DNA of 64,000 bases from Flaccisagitta enflata (GCA_965153355.1 OZ231127.1:67952001-68016000); one strand, 5' to 3'; positions 11,107-24,272 are shown, counted from the stretch's first letter. The notes: generated by a model not told the origin, from the sequence alone. A program made the numbers and translations.

Positions 11107-11970
11107 GCCCAAAGGCAGTAAGTGGTCAGCGGTACCCGTGCCCTGCTTGAGCAGTATGTGATTTATGTTGAGGGGGAGCAGGGCAGCGGCCCCGAAGGGG
11201 ACGAAGTCCTGTAGAACAGGGGGAATCTGTCCGTCCGTCCGTCCGTCCTTCAGTCTGACTTCCTTCTGATCAGGATGCCAGGTTATTCAAACTCTCATTG
11301 AATAACGTGGAGAGATGATAAAATGCAGTATTTGGAGAACGGTACCCATGCCCTTCATGAGAAGTTTGTAGGTTAGGTTGAGAAGGGAGCAGGCCAGGAT
11401 CTTGGTCTCTAGGGCCCACATTTGGTCTCAGAGACCAGGAGGATATTCACGATCGGTACTTAAGTAAGTCTAAAGTAAGTCTCAAGTAAGAAATTTTTAC
11501 TTGAGACTTACTTAAGACTTACTCAAGTACCTATCATGAATATCCTCCTGGATTTGAGTTTCTAAGGCCAGGATTTGGGTCTCTGAGACTAGGATTTAGG
11601 TCTTAGAGGCCAGAATCTGGGTCCCAGAGGCCAGAATCTGGGTTTCTAATGCTAGGATGTGGGTTTTAGAAGCCAGAATCTAAGTACCAGAACCAAAATC
11701 TAGGTCCAAGGGGCTAAAACGATAGAATTCAGACCAGAATTCAGGTTTTCTAGCCAGAATAGGACCATTTTGCTTGGATTTGGGCTATTTTGCTTGGATT
11801 TGAGCCATACAGTTTAGATTTGGGCCCCAAAGGAGACAAAGCCCTGAGGATGGAGCTGGGGGGGGGACGGACGGACGTACGTACGTACGTACGTACGGAC
11901 GGACGGACGGACGGACGGACAGATTCCCCCTGTGTTCTACAGGACTTCGTCCCCTTCGGGGCCGCTGCCC
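11107..11970 (-). mobile_element. Family B element, copy 2, with nested hairpin element
   Basis: One-sided end GTGGTCAGCGGTACCCG, hairpin GCCCTGCT (11140) to AGCAGGGC (11184), then TIR GGGCAGCGGCCCCGAAGGGG with CCTGTAGAACA. The opposite TIR ends CTTCGGGGCCGCTGCCC at 11970. The interior has CCAGGATTTGGGTCTCTGAG-type units of about 20 bp. A separate 117-bp hairpin is inserted at 11435-11551. Confidence 0.8.
11435..11551. mobile_element. Small hairpin MITE nested in family B
   Basis: The left arm starts CCAGGAGGATATTCACGAT and the right arm ends ATCATGAATATCCTCCTGG. Arms of about 55 bp (with GGTACTTAAG and AAGTAAGTCT blocks) are nearly perfect inverse copies around a loop of a few bases. This sequence is absent from the other family B copies, so it is a later insertion. 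Confidence 0.7.
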
Positions 11971-12832
11971 AAAAACCAGGTAGAGAGAGGAAGAAAAGGT
12001 CAAAGAAAAGAAAAGAAGAATATGATAAAAAGAATAAGGGAACGTGCAGATAAAAAAGAAGAAAGAAAATGGAGGCAGAGAAAAGAGAAAAAAATAAGGA
12101 AGATGTTGGTGAGAAGAAAAGAAGAAAAATTTTTAAGTAGAAAAATGAGAGGAGAGTGGCAAGGAAAAAGAACGAAAGAGAAAACAAAACACAACAGGAA
12201 ACAAAATGGAAAACAAAGAGGAAAGAAACAAAAAGAAAGAATAGATGGAAAGGAAAGAAAATGGAAAGAAAAAGCTGATATTTAGTTCAGCAAAGGGTGA
12301 GTAGGAGGATGAGGAGAGAGAGAGAGGTTGAGGAGGAGAAAGAGAAAAGAGGAAAGATAGGTTGAGGAGGAGAATGAGGAGAGGCTGAGGAAGAGGGGGA
12401 GGAAAGTGCGGCTGACATTTTTATACGTCCCGCTTCCCATCATAAACAAGTCAGAGCTTAAGAGGGGGGAAAACTGGCAATAAACCAATCGCAGGAGATT
12501 TACCTCTTCCCCATAATAGCCGTATCTCCTTCTGCCCCAGTAACATACCTTTCTTACTTTCTATGCTTTCGCTTTTTTTTTCTGCAAATTCGGGCAGTCA
12601 CTTTTAAATTTATGATCGGGTTTTATCCTCATGAAGACGTGAGCTACTAATCACCTTCCTTTTTTTTATTCTTTACCTTATTTTTATTCTCCTGCCAGGT
12701 GGAAAGAATGGATTTTTCTTCATCATTCTGTTCGTATTAGCAATTATCCCAAGTAGACCTAGTACAGGAAGCTAAAAGCAAAAAAAAAAACAAAAACAAA
12801 TATTCAGTTCGTTTTAAACAGAATTACAATAA
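11971..12832. other. Purine-rich intergenic sequence
   Basis: 11975-12420 is strongly A/G-biased on the plus strand (AAAGAAAAG, GAGGAGGAG blocks), giving spurious Lys/Arg/Glu frames. The remainder is ordinary non-coding sequence. Confidence 0.6.
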
Positions 12833-13046
12833 ACAAGGCCGGATACACGGCTACCGAAGTCGCGTGCGGGTGGGCAGGGGCCATATTTGAGGTCACTAGA
12901 CAACATGGGCAGGAGCAGTGAGGTCCAAGAAATAAAATCACAAAAAAAAGTAAAGTGTGACCGACCGACCGACCAACCGACCAACCAACCGACTGACCAA
13001 CCGACGGACAAAGCGGGTTGTAGAGTCGCGTGCACGCGACTAAAAA
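12833..13046 (-). mobile_element. Family A element, complete copy (GTCGCG subtype)
   Basis: On the minus strand: hairpin AGTCGCGTG-CACGCGACT (13024-13041), CTACAACCCGCTTTGTCCG, a GTCGGTTGG tract, TCACACTTTACTTT, CACTGCTCCTGCCC, GACCTCAAATATGGCCCC, the distal GCACGCGACTTCGG, then CCGTGTATCCGGCCTTGTTT. It is a useful reference copy for the consensus. Confidence 0.85.
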
Positions 13047-13110
13047 CAAATAGACATAGACGGAAATAGTTATTTATTCTCAACAATTCATAGGTAGGGT
13101 GAGTAATATC

Positions 13111-13245
13111 TTTCTAGATGCGTCATCGCATCTCCATAAGAGGGTCTTTCCGTCCGTCGGTCCATCCGTCCGTCCGTCGGTCCGTCCGTTACGCCTCCTC
13201 TGATATCACGCAGATGACGCATCTAGTTGCCCGCCTGGGCTTGTT
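13111..13245 (+). mobile_element. Family D element (GATGCG subtype)
   Basis: Hairpin AGATGCG-TCAT-CGCATCT (13116-13133), CATAAGAGGGTCTTTCCGTCC, a GTCCGTCCGTCGG tract, a distal CGCATCT (13218-13224), and an end GGGCTTGTTT in place of GGCCTTGTT. The layout matches families A and C, with stem and distal motif both GATGCG-type. Confidence 0.75.
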
Positions 13246-13760
13246 TGTCGGTCTGTGATTTGATGGTTGCTTCGAATGGATGAATGTTTGACTTATTGAT
13301 GCTAGGTCAACAGGCAATGTTGCCTTCCTTTAATAGCTACATGACTTTGAATTTGAATTTGAAACAACTTTCGGAAATGGATGAATTTTATAATGAGACA
13401 GGTGACAGTACCCTAGCCTGCTACAATTCTTTTACAGATATAAATCTATATATCTTTCGTTAATTGTGTCCATCTATGTAACTATCTATCTTTTGTTCAT
13501 TTACCTTCTTTCTCTCTCTCTCTCTCTCTCTCTGTAACTGTAAGCTTCTTTCTTTCATAGTTTTCGAAGTGTTTCTCATATTGCTTTTTATTCCTCCTCC
13601 TCCTCCTCCTCCTCCTCCTCCTCCTTCGTTTGTCTCATTCTAAATCGATTCATCACAAAAATGTCGAAACAAGAAAAACTCAAAAAGACGTTCAAAAGGC
13701 CGACCTTGGATAGAGTCAAAGCCCAACGCTTGACGCGAATAACCGATCACTTCCCCTTTT
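13246..13760. other. Intergenic sequence with small microsatellites
   Basis: Contains the second copy of the dispersed segment also at 8134-8207, a (TC)n tract near 13511-13533 and a (CCT)n tract near 13594-13624. No gene seen. Confidence 0.55.
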
Positions 13761-14363
13761 GGGCAGCGGCCCCGAAGGGGACGAAGTCCTGTAGAACACA
13801 GGGGGACTTTTGTTCGTGCGTTCGTTTGTGCGTCCCCCCCCCCCCATTAGGCCCCTCAGGCCCCAAATCTAGCCTCTGAGACCTCGAATCTGGCCTCTTG
13901 GGCCTCAAATCCAGCCTGTTAGGCCTCAAACCTGGCCTCTCAGGCCTCTAATTAGGCCTCTCAGGCCTCAAACCTGGCCTCTCAGGCCTCTAATTAGGCC
14001 TCTCAGGCCTCAAATCAGCTATCTAAGCCTCTATTTATTGCTCTCAGGCTTCAAATCAGTCCTCTGACCTTACAAGCCTTAATCCAGCTCTCTCAAGCCT
14101 GAAGTCAGCCCTCTAAAGCTTCCCATTGGCATTCTGAGGCATTATATTAGCCTTCTTAGGCCTCAGTTTAGGCTCTTGGAGACCTTCAGTAAGCCCTCTA
14201 TAGCATCTTATCCACTTCTTCAGGCAGGACGAACGAAAGTCCCCCTGTGTTCTACAGGACTTTGTCCCCTTTGGGGCCGCTGCCCTGCTTCCCCTCACTC
14301 CAATTCACAATCACTCAAAGCAGGGCAACGGGTATCGCTGACCACATATTGCCCTTGGGCGAC
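13761..14363 (+). mobile_element. Family B element, copy 3
   Basis: The TIR starts GGGCAGCGGCCCCGAAGGGG and contains CCTGTAGAACACAGG; its inverse ends near 14285. The interior is an array of about 20-bp units (GGCCTCAAATCTGGCCTCT type) with one unit pair duplicated near 13930-14010. The one-sided end has GCCCTGCT...AGCAGGGC, then CGGGTATCGCTGACCA. Confidence 0.8.
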
Positions 14364-14581
14364 CTGTTTTACATGCCTCCTCATCTTCCTCCCTTCTCAT
14401 CCTCATCCTCATCCTCTTCGTCATCCTCTTTGTCATCATCATCGTCATTATCATCACCATAGTCATATTGTCATCTTATTTTCGTCATCACATCTCATCA
14501 TCATCATCATCACACACACACACACACACACACACACATCGACGCATGTTGTCACTTACACACTATATATCACATTCATCA

Positions 14582-14613
<32 letters not shown>

Positions 14614-14787
14614 CATCAATACACATTAATATCACACACATCATCATAATTATCACATCACATTACTTCTTTCACAACATCATCATTATAATACATCATC
14701 ACACAATTTACTCAAATATCACACACACACACACATACGTCATCACTATTACATCACACACACACATCACAACACACATCACACACA

Positions 14788-14818
<31 letters not shown>

Positions 14819-14940
14819 GTCATCATCATCATCGTTATCATTATCATCATCATCATTACTACAATCACCATCATCATTTTGGTAATATCTTTATCGTCAA
14901 CGTCATCATCGTCATCGTGAACATCTTCGTCAATCACTCA
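14364..14940. repeat. CATC/ATC/CA low-complexity region
   Basis: A mixed field of (CAT)n, (CA)n and (ATC)n tracts, e.g. CA at 14510-14538 and CAT at 14580-14612 and 14788-14818. The open frames are repeat artefacts. Confidence 0.85.
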
Positions 14941-15238
14941 ATTAACAAGCCCTACCTGCACTCCTTCCGAAAAAAAAGCAAAAGCAAAAAACATATTTTC
15001 AGATAAGCATATCAGGGCGTTATGTGCAACCATTTCCTCTACGTCTCAGTGTGCGCTTTTTTTCATTTTACTAGTGCTTTTTTCGTCATTTTCAAGAGTG
15101 TTGTTCATCATTCAAAGAAATCTGGGGTAAAAATTCTACTCCTGTCAAACTTGGAGACTTAGATTTCTTCTTTACCCCTTTGCTTCATTTTTTTTCATCT
15201 TCGATCATTGCTTTCTTCCTTTTCGTCTTCATTTCATT

Positions 15239-15278
15239 CTTTGTGTTCTTGTCTTTTTTTTTTCTTTCTTTCCTTCTC

Positions 15279-15334
<56 letters not shown>

Positions 15335-15600
15335 TTTGCCTTATTCCTCTCCTTCCTTCTTTCTCTCTTTCTATCCTTCCTCGCTCATGTTTTTTTTCCT
15401 TTCCATTCGTTTCTGTCTCTTTCTTTCTATCTATCTTTTTATATTCTGTCTGTCTGTCCATCTGTCAGTTTGTCTGGTGGTCTGTCTGTCTGTCTGTCTG
15501 TCTGTCTGCCTGTCTTGTGGTCTGTCTGTCTATCCAAACCCCTGTCTTCTTGTCTGTCTGTATTTCTCTCTCACTCTTTCTCTCTCTCTCTCTTTTGAGT
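15239..15600. repeat. (TTTC)n and (TGTC)n arrays
   Basis: TTTC array at about 15260-15334, pyrimidine-rich sequence, then TGTC units at 15445-15530 and a short TC tract near 15580. Confidence 0.9.
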
Positions 15601-15738
15601 CGCCGTTCCCTTTAACTAGGCGCGCGGAAAAAAGGGTCCCGGGTTCGAGGGTCGCATCTTGAAAAGTTTCCTAAACATTGAGGCGACTGTGACGAGTGGC
15701 ACTACTGATCGATCATTCTTACTCTTGGGCATAAATAC

Positions 15739-16337
<599 letters not shown>

Positions 16338-16536
16338 TTTTAGTCGCGTGCTCCACCCACCGCGACTCCACCCACCGCGTTTTCGGTCCGTCGGTCCATC
16401 CATCCGTTGGTCCGTCCGTCACACTTTACATTTCTTTTTTTTTTGCGGTCTTTGGCCTCGCTGCTCCTGCCCAAATTATCAAGTGACCTCAAAAACGGCC
16501 CCTGCCCACCCGCACGCGACTGTATCGTACCTTGTT
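16338..16536 (+). mobile_element. Family A element, copy with altered hairpin loop
   Basis: Stem AGTCGCG and CGCGACT separated by a 12-base loop (TGCTCCACCCAC), with a second CCACCCACCGCG directly after. Then GTCCGTCGG repeats, TCACACTTTACA, the GCTCCTGCCC and GACCTCAAAAACGGCCCC blocks, a distal GCACGCGACT, and a damaged terminus TACCTTGTTT. Confidence 0.8.
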
Positions 16537-16811
16537 TCGCTGCACCGGGAAAAAAGAAGAGAAAGAAAATAAATTCCTGTAGATTTTTTGAAAGTCACAA
16601 TATCAAGGTTGAACTGTTTTGAATTTTTCCTCTGTTTGAAGAAGTGGTTCGAAAAAAAAGAGGAGAAACAATTCGTTTGTTCTTTTGTTCGTTTGTTCTT
16701 TTGATTCAAACTTGGCGCTTTTGCGCCACCTTTTCGAGTCTCGAATTGTTTTTCCTCTCAGATGCCGGTTGCCAGATTCAAATTCCTAACGAAAAAGTAA
16801 GTGAAATCACG

Positions 16812-17087
16812 TTTTTAGTCGCGTGCTACGCGACTCTACACCCCGCTTTGTCAGTCCGTTTGTCCGTCCGTCCGTCCGTCCGTCCGTCCGTCCGTCCGTC
16901 CGTCCGTCCGTCCGTCCGTCCGTCCGTCCGTCCGTCCGTCCGTCCGTCCGTCCGTCCGTCACACTTTACTTTTTCGGCGTTAAAGGGGGTTTTGGCCTTA
17001 TTGCTCCTGCCCAAATGTTCCACTGACCTCAATTATGGCCCCTGCCGACCCGCACGCGACTGGGGTAGCCGTGTATCCGGCCTTGTT
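16812..17087 (+). mobile_element. Family A element with expanded (GTCC)n
   Basis: Hairpin AGTCGCGTGCTACGCGACT, CTACACCCCGCTTTGTC, then a pure GTCC array of about 100 bp (16861-16958), TCACACTTTACTTTT, the GCTCCTGCCC block, a distal GCACGCGACT and the GCCGTGTATCCGGCCTTGTT end. The frame giving repeated Arg-Pro-Ser-Val is the GTCC array. Confidence 0.85.
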
Positions 17088-17317
17088 TTAAAGTACTCGA
17101 GTGGGGGGGGGGGGGCAGAGGGGTCAAATCTGTCAAAACCAAGTACAAACCAAACGAAAAAAATACATAGACAACAACAAAAACTGCTCAACAGTGCAAA
17201 TGATGTCATGATTTTTTTTCTTAAAAAAAATTCTCACTCATTCCTCACTTATTCTTATTTTGCTTTGAATTTCTAAACAGTCACATGAAAATTAAAGTCA
17301 CTTGGAGAGACGGACGG

Positions 17318-17321
17318 AAAA

Positions 17322-17409
<88 letters not shown>

Positions 17410-17411
17410 AA
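17318..17411. repeat. (GAAA)n microsatellite
   Basis: Pure GAAA array of about 90 bp; imperfect AAAG sequence continues to about 17435. Confidence 0.95.
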
Positions 17412-17730
17412 AAAAGAAAAAAAGAAAGAAAAATATAATCCCATAAACAGAAAAAAGCAAAGGAAAGCGAAAAAAAAATGCAAGAAATAACAAAGATCGA
17501 GAGTGAAAGAGAGAGAGAAAAAGATGGTGCATAAAAAGGGGATTCGATGTGCTGCATGAGTTGGGAAAGAAAGCAGTCGATGAATAGAAACCATAGACTT
17601 AATCCCTTCAAGCAATGAAAACCTCACGACCAAAAACGGGCTAAAAAAAATACCGCCTCCGCTGCAACATCGAGGAAGATTACACGTTGTGATGAAGTAT
17701 GATGAAATTGTCGCTTGCCATGTCCTAATA

Positions 17731-18327
17731 GTCGCAAAAGCGTTAGATGGTCAGCGGTACCCGTGCCCTGCCTAAATTTTTTGGGTTTGAAGTTGAAAGG
17801 AAAGCAGGGCAGCGGCCCAGAAGGGGTCGATGACCTATGCTTTCACACATATGGGGAATTTTCTCCTCCTCCTCCTTCTCCTCCTCCATCCCTCCCCCTC
17901 AAATCCCAGTCTCGAGGCCCAAATTCCAGTCTCAAAGCCCAAATCCCAGTCTTGAGGCCCAAATTCCAGCCCCATGGCCCAAATCCTAGCCTCAAGCTCA
18001 AGGCCCAAATCCTAGCCTGGAGGCTGAGATTTGGGCCTCAAGGCTGGCATCTAGGCCTCTTGGCTGAGATTTTGACCTTGAGGCTGAGATTTGGGCTTCA
18101 AGACAGAAATCTGGGCCTCCAGGCTAGGATTTGGGCCTCGAGGCTAGAATTTGGGCCTTGAGGCTGGGATTTGGGCTCCAAGACTGGGATTTGGGCCTCG
18201 AGACTGGAATTTAGGCCTCGAGACTGGGATTTGAGGGGGGGGGGACATAGAAGAAGAAGGAGAAGGAGGAGAAAATCCCCCATATGTGTGAAAGCATAGG
18301 TCATAGACCCCTTCGGGGCCGCTGCCC
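17731..18327 (-). mobile_element. Family B element, copy 4 (divergent TIR)
   Basis: One-sided end TGGTCAGCGGTACCCGTGCC and GCAGGGC hairpin partner, then TIR GGGCAGCGGCCC. Inside the TIR the usual GTAGAACACAGG block is replaced by CTATGCTTTCACACATATGG on both sides. The interior 20-bp units (AGGCCCAAATCCCAGTCTC) reverse orientation near 18010, so most of the element is one long palindrome. Confidence 0.8.
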
Positions 18328-18606
18328 AAAAACCATGATTGGGCATGGGCAAGCTGGGCAAAAACAACCAACCATCTAAAAATATCATGGTGTTTTATTA
18401 TTCTTTGTGCTACATTTTATAAATTATACGACGAGCTTGTTAACAGCATTTTCAAAAGTAATTTAGGAAATCGTCGGATTGGAAACTTGATTTTAGTAGT
18501 ATTTCCATGGATTTATCTGTTGTTCATGACAATTCTGTAAAAAATCATACAAAAGCTGTTGGTCAAGATCATTGCTACGAATAAGGGATAAATGATCACA
18601 CAGTGC

Positions 18607-18698
<92 letters not shown>

Positions 18699-18700
18699 TT
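18607..18700. repeat. (TTTC)n microsatellite
   Basis: Pure TTTC array of about 92 bp. Confidence 0.95.
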
Positions 18701-18987
18701 CCAAATTCCTTCTGTCTTTTTGTCTGTCTTTATATCCTTCTCTCTATTTCTATCTTGCTTCCTTTTTTTCCCTTTCCCCATGAAAAAGAAAGTAAGGACG
18801 ATTCCCAGCTGTCGCGGTTTTTCTCGGCGGAGAACAGATTCGATTTCTCACAAACTGAAGACGAAGAAAAAACAAGAAATGGTCTCAAATTGGGCCTTAA
18901 TACCGTTTCAGAGGCGGCTTAAGGAGGCCAATAGACGAGAGAAAGAAGCCGCCGTTGCAAATCTAGTTATCTATCCAGTGCTTTCTA

Positions 18988-19753
18988 CAGCGTGATTTTT
19001 CTGAACTGTAACATAAGATGATAACATAGCACAAAAAGTAGAAGAGCTAGCTATAATCTGAAAAAAACACTTGGAAGATATGATTTTGCAGATTTTTGAT
19101 GGTAAATCCCAAGGACTTTTTCTGTTATTTTGATCTGATTAACGCATGTGAATGGAAGGGCAGATTCTGCCAAAAACGGTTGTTTTATCGTGATTGTCTT
19201 TTTGTAAATCGCTCCCATTTCTGAACGGTTTGAGCTACAGATCCCAGATTGGTCTCAAATTAAAGATATTTTGATGTAGTTTTAGGAGAAAAACAAAGAC
19301 AGCGATATTTTCAAAGAGTTATCCCGCCAAACATAAACGATTTTGTTGTTTCAGGAAAAATTGTTTGCAGAATTGACTTTCAGTTAACCAAATGCATTCA
19401 AAACTCAAAAAAAGTCTGTCTGTTGAGTTTTTCCCAAAAAGTACTTCAAAATAGCGTTCATTTGGGACCAATCTGGCATCTGTAGCTCAAACCGTATGGA
19501 AATGGGAGCAATTTAAAGAGAAATAGTTCAGCCAATATTTCATCAATCTCTTCCATTTTTCCACATTTCTAAATTTCAATCCCAATTAACAGAGTAAGAT
19601 AGATATCAATTTTCTTTCAAAAAAACCCTTAGAATCTTTTAGCAAATAACTGCAAACTCTAATCTTCTAAGAGCTTCTTTCAGAATTTGGCTAGCTCTTC
19701 TAGTTTTTGCATAATGTTCTCATCTTATGTTACATTTGAAAAAAATCATACTG
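18988..19753. mobile_element. Foldback MITE, TA-flanked
   Basis: Starts CAGCGTGATTTTT after TA and ends AAAAAATCATACTG before TA. Arms share GTAACATAAGATGA, AAAAAGTAGAAGAGCTAG, ATGGAAATGGGAGC-type and GACCAATCTGG blocks in inverse order, over roughly 300 bp per side. There is no transposase frame. The TA duplication and CAG/CTG ends suggest a Tc1/mariner-type origin. Confidence 0.75.
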
Positions 19754-19755
19754 TA

Positions 19756-20440
19756 TTTTCCTTTTTTATCGCACCCAACATTATGTCGCCCAAGGGAAGA
19801 GGGGGGTTGTGGGGGAAGACGTTGCATAACACTTACGCGCTAATTTCATCAGAGTGACGCAACGTAAGAAAAACAGAAAATGTTATTACTTGAATTAACA
19901 GGGTTTTTTCATGTGAGAGCTCTCCCCCTCCCCACCCACCCACCCTCCCTCACTGCTCGCAATCCTCACGCGCTCAGACATCAGGTGAAAACACAGTTTG
20001 AAACGTCATCACGGTATGCTTGGTCATTTGATGAGACATGCGGAGGCGGTCGATTTTTTTCAATTTCATGTCGCTTCCGCTTTTGCTGCCGTGCTTCCGT
20101 AACCCTGGGGCTTGGGTGTAGTCAGATGGATCATTTCCCAGTTACGATTGACGTGAAGCAAAATGATCTTCCTGCGCTTTGCGTATATCATGGGAACATC
20201 TAACAGATGGAAAGAAATGGAAATAGACACTTAGACTATGCTGTATGAACGCCGGATGGTTCTCTTCCAAAAAGCAATCAATCGGATTTCTACCAAAGTA
20301 TCATGTTGAATCGGACACCATGAGATAACAACGCGAGAGAGGATTGTACACTACCATGGAAAACCAAAGCGAGAGGCAAAGATTAAAAGATGTTAGATGT
20401 GTCAGAAGAAAGAAGGGCTCTTTGGTTTCGAAAAAAAACC
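19756..20440. other. Intergenic sequence, no gene seen
   Basis: Mostly unique sequence. GGAGGCGGTCGATTTTT to CGCTTCCGCTTTTGC (20041-20090) resembles the GGAAGC element at 42691-42826. The ~107-codon frame across it shows no domain. Confidence 0.5.
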
Positions 20441-20675
20441 TTTTTAGTTGCGGACACGAAACTGTATAAGAGGCTTTGTCTGTCCGTCCATCCGTTGGTC
20501 CGTCCATTGGTCCATCCATCGGACCGTGGTGATTGAGTCGAAAAGTGGAAAAGCGAGCGTTTCAAGCACTTTTTGTGAATGTTTGTGCTTGGGGTAAGGG
20601 GATTGGGGTGTGGATAGAGGTTGGACGCCCCTGCCCACCCGTCCGCAACGATATTGTGACCTCGCGTCACTTGTT
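20441..20675 (+). mobile_element. Family A element, GTTGCG subtype, second copy
   Basis: T5, hairpin AGTTGCG-GACA-CGAAACT (one stem base changed), TATAAGAGGCTTTGTCTGTCC, a GTCCATTGG tract, GAGTCGAAAAGTGGAAAAGCG, GCCCCTGCCCACCCGTC, a distal CGCAACG, and a diverged end CGTCACTTGTTT. The block order equals the two ends of the copy at 5386-5960. Confidence 0.75.
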
Positions 20676-20776
20676 TCTCCCCCATAGGAAATCAAAGAGT
20701 AATCGAGGGAGGGGGGTCGATACATCAAAAGCGCGGATGAAGATATAAATTATAATGAGGAAACGGGTAACAGAAA

Positions 20777-21203
<427 letters not shown>

Positions 21204-21374
21204 CAATAACATGGCTAACCGCGGGAATTTAAGTGAACGACTCAGTGTGAAAGAAATTGAAGGCTGCCAAAAGATTCAAGAAATTATTCTCAACTTCTGA
21301 GCAACACTTTTCACGGGCTGCCCGCTGTTTCCTAGCAAATCATTGAGGGGTATTTGTTGAAATGAAACTGAGCT

Positions 21375-21578
21375 GAATGAATGAATGAATGAATGAATGA
21401 ATGAATGAATGAATGAATGAATGAATGAATGAATGGATGGATGGATGAATGAATGAATGAATGAATGAATGAATGAATGAATAGATGAATGAAATGAATG
21501 AAATGAATGAATGAATGAATGAAAGAATGAATGAATGAATGAATGAATGAATGAATGAATGAATGAATGAATGAATGA
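21375..21578. repeat. (GAAT)n microsatellite
   Basis: TGAA/GAAT tetranucleotide array of about 200 bp with a GGAT variant block near 21435 and AATGAA pentamer slips near 21490. Confidence 0.95.
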
Positions 21579-21925
21579 GAAAGTGGCAGGGATGATCTGA
21601 GCCCATAAATTGATTGACTAAATTGAAATTTCCAAGTTTTACAATGCATGATGAGTGATCATGAGCTTTAGTCACGTGGGCATGGAGGCAACAGAATAAG
21701 ATGGTCAGGGTTCCCTTGTTGCCTTTGTTTTGTATCCATGATCTGTTGTACTCTGTAATATGATTTTGTTGAACTCTGAACCACAGCACGAAGGCCCAAG
21801 CGTTTCCAGAAATTTCCACTAATGAAATCAGAACGTTTGGGATCTGACATGCAGTTGAAAAGGGTGCCATGTGAATGAAGACTTTTTGGCAAAATTCAGG
21901 TTTAAGGCTGGAAATTTGACTTGTA

Positions 21926-22488
21926 CAGTACCTTCCGAGCAAACCCGGCTAAAACTGGAGGATTAATTTTGTTACTTTAATTTTTTCAAACTTCAACTTA
22001 ACTGAAAGATATTAATTTTGAACATATTCGGCTGTCGTAAATAACTCGTGAAATCAAAGTGCATGAACACATCAATGGAGTGTAACATTGGATTCAGCAG
22101 AAAATTTTTCAGATCATAGAACAGTCAGTCAGACTATTTCAGGTTTTATTATTTTTGCTTTCGACAATTGTCCTAAATTATTTTGAGACAATTGTCCTTA
22201 AAAACTTTAAATAGCTGTAAAACCTGAAATAATTATCTGACTGAGCTGGTCTTGTAGTCTAGGATAGGTAAAATTTTCTGCTGAATCCAATGGTCTGGGT
22301 TAGAGCACTCCATATTGATGTCTTCATGCACTTTGATTTCACAAGTTATTCTTTCTTACAGCCAAATATGTTCAAGGAAATAAGTATCTTTTAATGAAGC
22401 TAAATATAAGAAATGAAGTTTGGGAAATGAAATTAAACTAACAAAAATTAATCCTCCAGTTTTTGCCGGGTTTGCTTGGAAGGTACTG
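21926..22488. mobile_element. Foldback MITE, TA-flanked (563 bp)
   Basis: Begins CAGTACCTTCCGAGCAAACC after TA and ends GGTTTGC-type sequence then GGAAGGTACTG before TA. The arms match inversely along almost their full length (GGAGGATTAATTTT, CATATT-GGCTGT, AATCAAAGTGCATGA, TGGATTCAGCAGAAAATTTT). No open frame. A pentanucleotide microsatellite starts 4 bp after the right end. Confidence 0.8.
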
Positions 22489-22492
22489 TACG

Positions 22493-22593
22493 TGAAATGA
22501 AATGAAATGAAATGAAATGAAATGAAATGAAATGAAATGAAATGAAATGAAATGAAATGAAATGAAATGAAATGAAAAGAAATGAAATGAAAT
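22493..22593. repeat. (GAAAT)n microsatellite
   Basis: Pentanucleotide array of about 20 units. Confidence 0.95.
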
Positions 22594-22826
22594 GGATCGC
22601 CCATTCTTGGTCATTGCACAACAACTGTCTGCCTCACATCAGTCTGTCCCACACCTAGGCTTTCTATCCCTCCCTGTGATCTTCCTCCATCCTTCCTATT
22701 TTTTTTCTCTCTGCGCCTTCATATGCTTGGACTAATCATGCCCGGGGGTTGTGATTCTTTCCCCGCAGGAGCACCACAAAGTACACCAACAACAACCCGA
22801 CCAATGGGGGAGGGAATGGAAAATGA

Positions 22827-23215
<389 letters not shown>

Positions 23216-23216
<1 letters not shown>

Positions 23217-23964
23217 CTTGCTGGTATGGCTCATTGCCCAAGCAAGGGTACGTCTGACATCTGGGTGTGCATGCCCGTCTTCTATACTTGCCCCACCCCA
23301 GCATATCTAAACGAGGGTTAGGAGAGCATCTGGCGACACCTGGTTCCAAATGATCGCCTTGCATGCACCTGGTCATATTGTCAATGCGCCTGGTGGACTT
23401 CGCTCAAATCAAACAACGGCTGGGAGAAAAGAATTCTCCCCTTCCCACCTCTCCGGTTCACCTCCCTTGGCCTCCCTTCACCATAGACCATAGCTGGCCA
23501 GAACGGCTTTTTTCACTTTTTAATTTTTTTCTCAAACTGGAGCACCAGCCATCTTGTAAACTCAAACGTTTCTCCCAATCTTTTTTTTTTCTTGCTTTCA
23601 TTTCCCAAAAGTTAAGATTCGTTCTGATTTTTATCTATACAACCAAATTTATTTACTCAAAAGAAAGAGTGCATTATTTTTGCCGTCTCGGTTACTTAAA
23701 TAACATAAATCTCCGCCGTTTTTTACACTGCCAGCGTTTATTTTCCAAAGAACTTTTGTTTTTCTTCCAAGGGAGATGAAGAGATAATTATTCCTAGTTT
23801 TATAGAATCTTTTTTTTTCTTTTTAAAGAATCTTCCCTTTCTCTTTAATGCCGCGAAATTCGATAAAATTAAAAACACGCCCTAGGGTACGTTTTAATCG
23901 AGAATTCTGTCCTTTCTCCTACAACATCGCCAATGAGAAATGAAACGAGTCTTTTTTCTCTCTC
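23216..23964. other. Intergenic sequence, no gene seen
   Basis: Unique-looking sequence, pyrimidine-rich near 23500-23850. The ~138-codon frame at 23363-23779 has no recognisable domain. Confidence 0.5.
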
Positions 23965-24272
23965 AGGGCGTGTTTCTAGTAAAGATGAAAAACGCGTTTG
24001 TACCCGTGAAACGCGTTCACAGCGTGAACACATATTTGAGAATTTCAACTGTCCCTTGAGGGATTGAGCGAAGTGAGTGAGCGAGCCCATGATCAGAGCG
24101 AGTGAAGCAAGCGGTGTGAAGTGGAGCGAAGCGGAGCGAGCGAGCGAAATGAGTGGAGCAAAGCAGAGCGCCGCAGAGCGAATGAGTGGAGTGAGCGGTG
24201 CGAGCGAACAAACAAAGGGAGTGACCAAGTGGCCCGTTCAAAACGCGATTGTCTCTGACTAGAAACACCCCC
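23965..24272. mobile_element. Possible hAT-like MITE with internal GAGCG repeats
   Basis: Ends AGGGCGTGTTTCTAGT (near 23965) and ACTAGAAACACCCCC (ending about 24272) are inverse. The interior 24061-24225 is a degenerate short repeat of GAGCGA, GAGTGA and GAAGCG units. No clear target duplication was found. Confidence 0.45.

Noticed and set aside
10738-11112. 124-codon minus-strand frame
   Set aside because: No domain, no start or splice context, and it borders a family B element.
15625-15660. GGGTTCGAGGG resembling a tRNA B box
   Set aside because: No A box at proper spacing and no cloverleaf. A similar GGGTTCGAGGG at 35634 also lacks partners.
16644-17276. 210-codon plus-strand frame
   Set aside because: Its core is the (GTCC)n tract of a family A element; the rest is element sequence shared with non-open copies.
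21340-21942. 200-codon minus-strand frame
   Set aside because: Half of it is the GAAT array and it enters a foldback MITE; the remaining ~100 residues match nothing I recognise.
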